Part shown: positions 54,841 to 64,000 of the stretch, one piece after another
How the letters are laid out: every line of letters starts with the position of its first letter
Numbering within the stretch: position 1 is the stretch's first letter
Source: Paralithodes platypus
Taxonomy: Eukaryota > Arthropoda > Malacostraca > Decapoda > Lithodidae
Length of the DNA: 64,000 nucleotides
Assembly (NCBI GenBank): GCA_032716605.1
Contig: CM064523.1
Coordinates: 39,708,026 to 39,772,025 of the forward strand
Reading direction: 5' to 3'
Program-made: the position numbers and the translations under genes
Notes under the pieces: model-generated
The model's input: the letters and a program-made list of their open reading frames with translations, nothing else
The model's database searches: none
What the model was told of the DNA's origin: nothing

Positions 54841-55912
54841 GATGTCAAATAATCATCTTGTTTGCCACTGCATAATTGTGAATAAGTTATAGTAGCAGAT
54901 TACGTACCGGTAATGGTTTTCTCAATTTCATCTCTTGGTCATGATGTTTCGTGTCATATGCTAATTACTTCCAATTCACCTCATAAATGAATAATTGGTG
55001 TTCATTGTTTGTGTGTAAAGGTTATGTGCCTGTTATGTGTTTTACTATTTTAATGCATTGTTCCAATTCTCCTTCTGTAAATGTTATCGCTCAAATTAAG
55101 AAAGGCAGGAAGTTATGTTATAGATGACGAGTGAGACAAGGAGACAAACTTGTTTTTGCAACCAGCTCATAAGTAGTCCTGCCATCACAGACCAACAGCA
55201 CCTGGCTATCCCTACTGGATTCTTACAGTTTTGAAATCTATTTCTCATCTTGTTACCTCACTTATTGAACTTCTCAAACCTAACTTATCAATCGGGGAAA
55301 CGCTACAGCCATGTTTTTTTTAAAGTGCCACCGGTGCAAAGTCTTTATAGGTCATATCCGACAAAATTTGTTATATCTGCATATCTAACTTGTATATATA
55401 TATATTGAACATGTGAACGTTTGAGAACCAGAAAATAGGTGTAAAGGGGACAATCTAGTGAAAAACTGTAATATTGTGACGGGAGATGAGCCTGGAGGTG
55501 TACGAACGAGCGTGACATAGGTGTGCCTTCGTTGCTTGCCTGAGGCAGGCTGAGCTTTCAGTTCTTTACCTTGCATGTAAGAGGGACGAGGAAGGCCAGG
55601 AGAAGGTAGGGAAGGGTGAAATGACGTATTTTGAGCGGGAGAGAGGATTCATAGGGAGTGAGGAAAGGAAAATAACCACTATATGAGTAGGGTGGCAATG
55701 GGGGGGAGAGAGGGAGGGTTGGGGCACATGTTGGGGGGAAGACAGGAGGTGGTGGAGGGGAAACATATCAACTAATCACATATTGCTTCCATTTCACCGG
55801 CTCTGGAGTGTTTTTTGTGTGTTTTTTTTGTATGGGCTATATACCGGAAGGAGCGTCGCATTCGCCCAGTTAAACCTTCTTACAAGAGTATCACAGCTCT
55901 TAGGCTAAGCTA
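54839..55912. other. No recognised gene
   Basis: Mostly unique-looking sequence; a G-rich/purine-rich strand at 55680-55765. Two small minus-strand frames (385-576 and 566-766 relative to 55000) show no motif. Confidence 0.4.
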
Positions 55913-56392
55913 TTCACTCATTATGTACTGCCTCATAGTATATACTCACTCATTATGTACTGCCTCATAGTATATACTCACTCATTATGTACTGCCTCAT
56001 AGTATATACTCACTCATTATGTACTGCCTCATAGTATATACTCACTCATTATGTACTGCCTCATAGTATATACTCACTCATTATGTACTGCCTCATAGTA
56101 TATATTCACTCATTATGTACTGCCTCATAGTATATACTCACTCATTATGTACTGCCTCATAGTATATACTCACTCATTATGTACTGCCTCATAGTATATA
56201 CTCACTCATTATGTACTGCCTCATAGTATATATTCACTCATTATGTACTGCCTCATAGTATATACTCACTCATTATGTACTGCCTCATAGTATATATTCA
56301 CTCATTATGTACTGCCTCATAGTATATACTCACTCATTATGTACTGCCTCATAGTATATACTCACTCATTATGTACTGCTTCATAGTATATA
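55913..56392. repeat. 32-bp minisatellite, 15 copies
   Basis: The unit is TATACTCACTCATTATGTAC followed by TGCCTCATAGTA; the only common variant is TATATTC for TATACTC. Confidence 0.95.
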
Positions 56393-56658
56393 TAGTTTGA
56401 GTATGGAAATATTCGTGAAATGATAATGTATCAGAAACAACAAGGATAATTTAATGGCGCAATTGTTGGCCTTGTGATAATGTGCTGAAACAAAGTACAC
56501 CACAAATTCCATTCCAATGATATCTTTCCATTGACACATCAGAATTTGTACTGGGGACATAAAGATTTTCAAGTCAGTTGCAATATTTTTCCACCACACC
56601 TACCCTCCCTGCGGTTTACAATTGGAAAACAATTATATATGTATGACTTGCTAGTGTG
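56393..56658. other. Spacer, nothing recognised
   Basis: A short AT-rich stretch between the minisatellite and the LINE. Confidence 0.4.
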
Positions 56659-57241
56659 AATGTTAGTAGTTTGAATCTGCGTGCAAATGAAGTGGCTGAG
56701 ATGTGTGAGAGGAGGTGAGTGGACATCTGCTGTGCCCAGGAAACACTCTGGAAGAGGCATGGGGTACAGTGGATTATTGGAAGATAGAAAAGATATAGGA
56801 TCTACTGGAGGGGGGTGGAGACTGATAAAGCGAAAGGATGAGTGGGTGTTCTGGTGGCTGAAGAGTTGGCGGAAAGTGTGCTTCAGATTACGAGAGTTAG
56901 CGAAAGGCTGATTGTTTTGAAGTTGAAAGTTGGTGAAAGAATTCTGAATGTGATATCTGCATATGCCCCACAGGCTGGCCTACATAAAGAGATAAAAGAA
57001 GACTTCTGGAATGACACCGTCAATGTCATTTCAGGCCTCTCGGAGAATGAAATAACAATCGTGGGAGGGAACCTGAATGGTCACGTGGGAGCATCTGCAG
57101 ATGGATACGAGGAAGCACATGGAGGAAATGGTTACGGAAGGAGGAATCTGGAAGGCGCGAAAAGACAGAGCCATCTGATCATATATAACTCTGGGGTCTC
57201 CAGTAGCCAGATAGATTACTTCTTGGTTAACAGGAAAGACT
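56659..57241 (+). pseudogene. Endonuclease domain of the RTE/L2-like element
   Basis: The translation begins NVSSLNLRANEVAEMCERR, stop, VDICCAQETLWK (the catalytic Glu block QET), then in the open frame 56842-57243 GERILNVISAYAPQAGLHKE, FWNDTVNVISGLSENEITIV, GGNLNGHVG (family GDxNGHVG; the Asp is Asn here) and SQIDYFLVNRKD (the IDY block). A TAA follows at 57241-57243, after which LVQDVKVIPSEECIPQHKLL ends the domain with QHKL in place of the SDH/QHR box. The enzyme would nick the target site; loss of the Asp would disable it. Confidence 0.85.
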
Positions 57242-57243
57242 AA

Positions 57244-59109
57244 AAACTGGTTCAGGATGTAAAGGTCATCCCGAGCGAAGAATGTATCCCCCAGCATAAG
57301 CTACTTGTGTGCAACATGAGCTTATACAGAGATCCTAAGCGCAAGAAGGTATACATGCCCAACAGGAAAGTGTGGCTGCTGAAGAACAAGGAAGTTAGGG
57401 ATAGGTTTCATAGTGAACTGGAGGAAATGAACAGAAATAAGGAAGCTAGGCCTAACGATGTAAATAGTCAATGGAATTTTCTTAATCATAGCCTTATCGC
57501 TGCCACTGACAAAGTCTGTGGGAAAAAAAAGGGTCACCCCAGGAATAAGACCTCCTGGTGGTGGAACAATGAGGTAGAACATGCTGTGAAAGAGAAAAGG
57601 AGATGCTTCAAAGCATGGAAGAAGGGAGGCAGCAAGGAGGAATACCAGACAACTAAACGAACTGCCAAAAGAGTTATTTACAATGCTAAAAAAGGCATTA
57701 AGGACCTGGTCCTCGAACAAGTGTGCAACACTGACAATCCCAATGGGATCTTCAACCTAGCTAGGCGAGTTAAAAATTACAGTAGAGATATTATAGGTGG
57801 ACAGTGTGTTAGAAACGATGATGGGAAGATTGTGCATGCAGAAAATAAAATCAGAGAAACATGGAAGGCACACTATGAACGATTGCTAAATGTAGAGTTT
57901 GAATGGGATAAGGAACAGCTTAGTATCGAAAAACCAATATCTGGACCCACTCCTTTGATAGCACCAGCTGTAGTGAGTGCCGCAATCAATAAAATGAAGG
58001 ACGGTTAAGCTCCAGGGTGCTCTGACATTGTTGCTGAGATGATAAAAGCCTCAGGGGAGACTGGTGTCAACTTAGTTACTGAGTTGATAAACACCATTAT
58101 TAAAGATGAGAAAATCCCAGAGGATTGGCACAAAATTGTAATAGTAAATATATACAAAGGAAAAGGGGATTCCCTAGATAGAGGTAATTATAGGGGCCTG
58201 AAAATCCTTTACCAAATCATGAAGGTCTGTGAGAGAGTCTTTGAGGGTTTGATCCGGCAAAGTATCTCCATTGATGATATGCATTTTTGTTTCATGCCAG
58301 GACGTGGTACAACCGATGCTATCTTCATAGTCAGGCAGATACAGGAAAGATACTTGCTAAAAGGCAGGGATCTTTACTTTGTGTTTGTAGACCTGGAGAA
58401 GGCCTTTGACAGGGTGCCTAGAGATGTTGTGCAGTGGGCTATGAGGAAACTTGGTGTGGAAGAGTGGCTGGTGTGTGTGATAATGAAGATGTATGAGGAT
58501 TCACGAAGTGCGGTGAGGGTGAAGTGTGTACTGAGTGATGAGTTCGCAGTCCGGGTTGGAGTAAATCAGGGTTCAGTGTTAAGCCCCTTCCTCTTTATTA
58601 TGGTCCTGGAGGCACTGTCTAGAGTTTTTAGAGGCGGACTCCCGTTGGAACTGTTTTATGCAGACAATTTAGTCTTAATAGCTGACAATATGCAAGATGC
58701 TGAGGCCGAATTCAGAAGATGGAGAGAGGGCATGGGTTTAAGAGTATATATTAACAAAACCAAGGTTATGCATTGTAGATTGAGACGAGGCAATGTGGAA
58801 AAGAGCGGTGCACACCCATGTGCAGTGTGTGGAAATGGTGTGGGCGTTTACTCGATTCAATGTAGCATTTGTCGACGCTGGGTGCACCATGGGAATAAGC
58901 GCTGTAGTAGAATAAAGGGACCCCTGCCGAAGGATAAGTCAGAAATAGAGAAATTTGAGTGCGTAGTGTGCAAAGGCGAGCTTGTGTTAAGTGATGACCC
59001 AGTGGCTGTGAATATTGGAAATGAGTCTTTGGAGCTGGTGGACAAGTTTTGTTACCTAGGAGATACCATCTCTGCCGAAAGGTGGGGCCAAGGCTGCCAC
59101 TGTCGCTAG
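57244..59109 (+). pseudogene. Reverse transcriptase and zinc-finger region of the RTE/L2-like element
   Basis: The linker frame 57307-58008 (KVWLLKNKEVRDRFHSELEE ... RDIIGGQCVRNDDGKIVHAE) runs to a TAA at 58006-58008, where the family motif KxxKAPG should be; the next codons are APGCSDIVAEMIKASGE. The RT frame to 59109 has IVNIYKGKGDSLDRGNYRGL, HFCFMPGRGTTDAIFIV, YFVFVDLEKAFDRVPRDVV (palm Asp), VGVNQGSVLSPFLFIMVLEA and FYADNLVLIA at 58654-58683: the box is YADN, the second Asp lost. After that follow INKTKVMHCR and a Cys/His region (HPCAVCGNGVGVYSIQCSIC, WVHHGNKRC, CVVCKG), then LELVDKFCYLGDTISAE. A frameshift lies near 59085. Confidence 0.85.
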
Positions 59110-59650
59110 AATTAGATGTGGCTGGGGAAAGTTCAGAGAACTGCTGCCAATTCTAACCATGAAAAGAATGCCTCTCCCCCTGAAGGGAAAGGTGTATGCC
59201 TCATGTGTTAGAAGTGCAATGACGTATGCCTCAGAAACATGGGCCGTTAAAGTAGAGGATGTCAACAGAATGGAATGTAATGAGATGAGAATGGTGAGAT
59301 GGATGTGTGGGGCCAGGCTGCAGGATAGAATAACAAATGTTGAGCTGAGGAGCGTTTAGGTATAAAGAGTATTAGCGAGGTGATGCGTACAAGTAGACTG
59401 GGATGGTATGGACATGTGAAGAGAATGGATGAACAAAATTGGGTGAAAAATGTAAGTCTGTGATTGTGGAGGGAGTTGCACCGAAAGGGTTGGGCCGAGG
59501 AAGACCTGGGATCGGACTATACGTGCCGATCTCAAATCCAAAAACTTGACAAGTGAAGCAGTCCTTAACGCCGCAATTAGGACAAGAGACTGAAACTGCA
59601 CGTATGTGTGGAGCACTCAGTCTTAAAATGTTATGTATGTATGTATGATG
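59110..59650 (+). pseudogene. C-terminal region and 3' end of the RTE/L2-like element
   Basis: Frame 59159-59359 reads MKRMPLPLKGKVYASCVRSA, MTYASETWAVKVEDVNRMEC, NEMRMVRWMCGARLQDRITN, then a stop after VELRSV. The next part, in another frame, has the usual WYGHVKRMDEQNWVKN and PKGLGRGRPGIGLYVPI blocks. The element ends with short TATG repeats. Confidence 0.85.
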
Positions 59651-61958
59651 AAATTCTACTACAAATTCCAAGACTAATCCATAGCATCTAAATGTGATTT
59701 ATACAAATATTTACAATTTCACCTCTTTATACTGTTTGCCTCGCACATTTCTAAATCCCACTTGTATACACTATGTATAATATTATATTATATTATATAT
59801 ATTTTTACTGTTGCTATTGCAAAAGTGAAACCCCGATTCTTCTTGTCAATTGTTGTTGGCCAAACTCGGTCAAGAATATTGTGTCGGCTCAATGCAAATA
59901 TCACATCTCACAATTTTTTATATAAAACATACTGTGTAAGATACTGTTCTGTTTTAGCCAACTTTTCTCATGCATGTAAATCTCATAGGTGTATGTCATA
60001 TATTACCACCGGTGTGTAATCATCAACGCATTATATGACCAGTAATTTAAAGCATTATTTACTTCCTTCAGAACTATACTTCTGCCTCAGGTCCTTATAT
60101 TAGCGAGCTTCTGTACAATCATCCAGGTATATCCAATATTCCAAATCACTACCAGCCACACTCACACCCCCTTATCAAGGTTACTTTACCAAGACATGCA
60201 AGCTTAAATTCACATTTCATACATCAGGCTTCACACATACTTCCAAATCTCTTGTTTATAGCTTCATTTGTCAGGTTTGTATAGCAATTTGTATGTGCGT
60301 CCCCCGTGTTACAATCTTAGAAATGAGTGGATGAATTGGAATTACTGACCTTACCACCTCTTTCACATTCGCAAAGTATAGAATAGTGCCCCCTCTTGTT
60401 TCAATATCTTATAGCACATCTTAAGTTATGGTAAAGTGTATATTACTTTTGACAAATGTGCATAGAAATGCAGGCCAGTAAAGATTAGCAAAAATACATA
60501 GTTCCATTTTAGTGACAAACTAAAATAATCTAGGTAAACAGATTATGGACAATGGTTGACCAATATTTTACTGCCACAATGCCATCAAATTTTCAATCAT
60601 AGACCAATTTAATAAAATAAAATAACTGATGTTTTAGTCCTTCTGATGTGATTCCTTTGCACTGCAATAATATTTGTTATATTTCTTATTATATGTGTAT
60701 GTTTAGCCAAGCAAGTCAACTATAAATATACACTATTTTAACCAAATATTGTATGGTGCAGCTTTCTTTATGTGCCAATTCAGTACTATGATTTTTTAAA
60801 TTTAAGTTTGGCTTACATTAGATGATTTTACTATAATTAAACGTGACAATTCAGGGACAAGTTTAGAGCCACCTCGAGTACCTCCATTATATTAATACAT
60901 TGTTTTGTGTCTTACGTAATACTAGATATATATATTTCAAAGGGAATTCCTCTCAGAACCAATTGGTAACATGTACAGCCAACTATATTCTCTACTGGAC
61001 CAGTGTTATTTTGATGTGTGCTATGTTAAGTACATATAATACAGAAGTAAGAAGCACAAAACATTGTATAACAAATCTATTGGTATATTCAATCCGATTA
61101 CCATCAGTATAACTAAACCTTTGCATTTTGTCCGAGTTGTACTGTAAACCCAAACCAACGTAGTCTGTATTTTCTCAGTAAGAAAAAGAATTGTAGATAC
61201 TAGGGTTTATGCATTATATGTAGGACAGAAACTATGACCTCAAAAAGGGATAGAGCAAATAGACTATAACTCTCCACACCTATTCCCTGGTTTATATTCC
61301 TAAAGGTTAGACTTATAGCTCAGTTCCTTTAGTCTCTGTTTAGTTATAGATGTCAGTGAGCAAGATTCCCAGATTAATTATTGTAGTACTTATTTTTATA
61401 AAACTATACTACAGGTTGGGAATAATCCGACAGTTGTTTGGAGTTTGTAATGTTTTTTAAGAAAAGACACCTCTTAATCTCGCGACATCTGTTTCTCTGT
61501 CCGAATTCGATATATATTCAACCTGTTTTTGAATACCTACTGCCGGCAGCATAAATTGTATCTTGGAACTGGTGGATTCCCGCTACAGCCTATCTGTACG
61601 AACGCTATTCATGGATTGACTTATTTCGACTTCGGTCACGAGTCACAACATCACGGTTACGGGTACATTGGGAAATAGACTTGGAACATAATTTATCTCT
61701 TGGCTTTAACAATCGTAAATAAACTCAGCACATAAATTATCCCCTTTTAATTCTACGTATTATCTGGTCTCCGACTCAGGTCGAGATACGTTCAAGCGTT
61801 GAGTAAATAGTTACGGTCACCAGTCATAACTTATAAATTGGAACTATTAAATTCCCATTATAATCTACCCGTTTAAAACTTGCCGTATTCCGACTAGGCG
61901 ACAGGAAAACCTTAATACGTTCCGGCAATATAATAACAACACAATGATCCCATTTTAA
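59651..61958. other. No recognised gene (2.3 kb)
   Basis: AT-rich, with no frame above 85 codons and no repeat that I recognise elsewhere in the window. It may contain unidentified unique or regulatory sequence. Confidence 0.45.
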
Positions 61959-62368
61959 CCCTTGTCTAGCGGGTCCTCTGTGGCCGTTTTGGTCCTTTTC
62001 AGGCCATTCTGACTGCTATATCAACCATCAGCATGAAAGGAACTGTATTGCGCCGAAAACTAGGCGGAAATCGCTACACAATGACACCACATACAGCTAC
62101 GTAGCACTCGTGGAGCACTGACAGTGTTACCTCAAAGATGGAAGTTTAGCGGATTTTGCTACATTGCTCACTTTTAGCGAACTATTGGTCACACTGTCAT
62201 CCTCCCGCGCGGTGGGGGAACTGGAGTTAGTGTGGGCCGGGAGGCCACAGATGTCGGACGTATGGATCATTACTGTCCCACCCATTTTCACTCGATTTTC
62301 ACCCTTTTTTCACCCGTTTTTTGCCAGTTATTTTACCTTGACATAAGTCGCGCGCCGCTAGTTAAGGG
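61959..62368. mobile_element. TTAA-flanked MITE (410 bp)
   Basis: TTAA at 61955-61958 and 62369-62372. The ends CCCTTGTCTAGCGG and CCCTTAACTAGCGG are inverted copies with two mismatches. No coding capacity; the frame at 62164-62346 is not similar to anything I know. Confidence 0.85.
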
Positions 62369-62449
62369 TTAAATTGCTAATATTTACAAGTATCCATACA
62401 TATTTCTATCATAAATCCCTTGTCCGCGTATTCTTATTCGCGGTTACTG

Positions 62450-64000
62450 GTTACTGGTAACCTATATATCGTATTGACCAAATTGTTATGTAAAGATTCC
62501 TAAGGGTAAGGTCAAAGGTCAAGGTCAAAGGTCAAAATAAGTTTTTCACTAGTATTTCTTACACTAACTGTTAGATTCTCACTAGGCTTATCATGTATAT
62601 TCGGAATACCTAGGCCAAGGTCATACAAGAAACTATACAATTCCATAATAAAGGTCAAGGTCACAGGTCAAGGTCAAATAAAAGGTCAATATGCTACTTT
62701 CTTTACTTTTCTTGCAAACTTCACAACATTTTGTGATATAGTTGCACTTTAAATAAATAGGAAATAATACATTTGGACACACATATAAAGGTCAAGATAA
62801 AGGTCAAAGGTCAAGGTCAACTATTATATTAATATATATGAAACTAACTGATGGGTTTTAATGAAATTATGCATCCTTATTTGATTTTCCGGGGCAATGT
62901 CAATACAAACAAAAATAAAAAATACTCCTACATAAGGTCCAGGTCACAGGTCAAGGTCAAAGGTCAACTTTTACTATTTATTTTACTTTATAATCAAATG
63001 TCTTCATTTTCACAATACAAGTTACTGGTAACCTTGATATCGTATTGCCCACATGTTAGATACATATTCTAAAGGGTAAGGTCAAAGATCAAGGTCAAAG
63101 GTCAAAATAGTTTTTCTAATAGTATTTCTTATACTAACTGTTAGATTTTCATTAGGCTTACCATGTTTATTCGGAATACCTAGGCCAAGGTCATGCAAGA
63201 AACTATACAATTCCATATGAAAGGTCAAGGTCAAATAAAAGGTCAATATGCAATTTTCTTTACTTTCCATGCAAACTTCACAAAATTTGGTGAGATAATT
63301 GCACTTTAAGTGAAAAGTAAAATAATAAATGTCGAGACATATAAAGGTCAAGATAATGGTCAAAGGTCAAGGTCAACTATTCTATTGATATATATGAAAC
63401 TATCTAATGGGTTTTAATGAAATTACGCATGCTTATTTGATTTTCTGGGGCAATGTCAATTAAACAAAAAAACACACTCTTACATAAAGGTCCAGGTCAC
63501 AGGTCAGGGTCAAAGGTCAACTTTTACTACTTATTTTACTTTTTACTCAAATGTCTTCATTTTCACTATACAAGTTACTGGTAACCTATATATCGTATTG
63601 ACGAAATGTTTATGTAAAGATTCTTAAGGGTAAGGTCAAGGTCAAAGGTCAAAATAAGTTTTTCACTAGTATTTCTTATACTAACTGTTAGATTCTCACT
63701 AGGCTTACCATGTATATTCGGAATACCTAGGCCAAGGTCATACAAGAAACTATACAATTCCATAATAAAGGTCAAGGTTAAATAAAAGGTCAATATGCTA
63801 CTTTCTTTACTTTTCTTGCAAACTTCACAAAATTTGGCGATATAGTTGCACTTTCAATGAAAAGGAAATACTACATTTGGACACACATATCATAAAGGTC
63901 AAGATAAAGGTCAAGGTCAACTATTCTATTCATATATATGAAACTAACTGATGGGTTTTAATGAAATTAGGCATGCTTATTTGATTTTCCGGGGCAATGT
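62450..64000. repeat. About 560-bp satellite with clustered AGGTCA motifs
   Basis: Units start at 62450, 63021 and 63574 (GTTACTGGTAACC), so the period is 571 then 553 bp; the third unit runs off the window. Within each unit, four clusters of directly repeated AGGTCA occur (for example 62507-62536, 62643-62690, 62789-62820 and 62936-62970), spaced as AAGGTCAAGGTCA or AGGTCAAAGGTCA. The copies are about 85-90 percent alike by eye. No coding region. Confidence 0.9.

Larger units (their letters stand above)
56659..59650 (+). mobile_element. RTE/L2-like non-LTR retrotransposon, nearly full-length coding region
   Basis: Contains an EEP endonuclease, a long linker, RT, a cysteine-rich zinc-finger-like region and the C-terminal LINE domain, ending with a (TATG)n tail at 59628-59647. 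Three in-frame stops, at least two frameshifts and altered active-site residues show it is dead. Clade not settled from the sequence alone. Confidence 0.85.

Noticed and set aside
55913..56392. Possible CRISPR-like array
   Set aside because: A pure 32-bp tandem repeat with no spacers.

Overview
The window looks like intergenic DNA of an invertebrate animal, most likely an arthropod and plausibly a decapod crustacean. Supporting signs are interstitial TTAGG (arthropod telomere-type) tracts, several families of non-LTR retrotransposons, a Penelope-like element, tRNA-derived SINEs, hAT and TTAA-flanked DNA transposons, and dense minisatellites. I found no intact host gene, rRNA gene or functional tRNA gene. 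Almost every recognisable protein is a mobile-element protein, and nearly all are broken.

Region 1 (about 1.1-19.9 kb) is a decayed Maverick/Polinton, a virus-like DNA transposon, with all its genes on the minus strand. In transcription order it holds protein-primed DNA polymerase B (19.85-15.7 kb), a packaging ATPase (12.83-12.34 kb), an integrase (12.33-10.7 kb), a small unassigned gene (about 10.5-10.2 kb), a macro-domain-like gene (6.6-5.7 kb), the major capsid protein (5.2-3.95 kb) and an adenain-like protease (3.94-3.74 and 1.42-1.2 kb). Younger elements interrupt it: a jockey-like LINE inside the protease gene, which itself carries a TIR element; a hAT element with a perfect 8-bp target duplication; a foldback TIR element; a TTAA-flanked MITE; a hAT MITE; and a second non-LTR element. 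A 35-bp minisatellite has grown from the integrase coding sequence itself, between two catalytic residues.

Region 2 (about 19.9-23.5 kb) holds tandem repeats, a palindromic MITE and a LINE tail. Region 3 (23.5-29.2 kb) is a Naiad-type Penelope-like element on the minus strand, with an N-terminal GIY-YIG endonuclease and a reverse transcriptase. It is bounded by two direct copies of its 3' end (pseudo-LTR arrangement) and split by two TTAA-flanked MITEs.

Region 4 (29.6-33.5 kb) is the longest jockey-like LINE copy, interrupted by two MITEs lying side by side in one TTAA site, and followed by a (TA)n tract. Region 5 (33.8-45.0 kb) is a Ty3/Gypsy LTR retrotransposon with gag, protease, RT, RNase H, integrase and a long Pro/Thr-rich tail. 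Its 3' LTR is in two halves in opposite orientation, as if a 3.1-kb inversion had cut it.

Region 6 (45-64 kb) has further LINE remnants, a SINE, a minisatellite derived from the Naiad RT active site, a long-inverted-repeat element enclosing TTAGG tracts, four minisatellites, an RTE/L2-like retrotransposon (56.7-59.7 kb), a 2.3-kb stretch with nothing recognised, one more TTAA MITE, and at the right edge a roughly 560-bp satellite packed with AGGTCA motifs.
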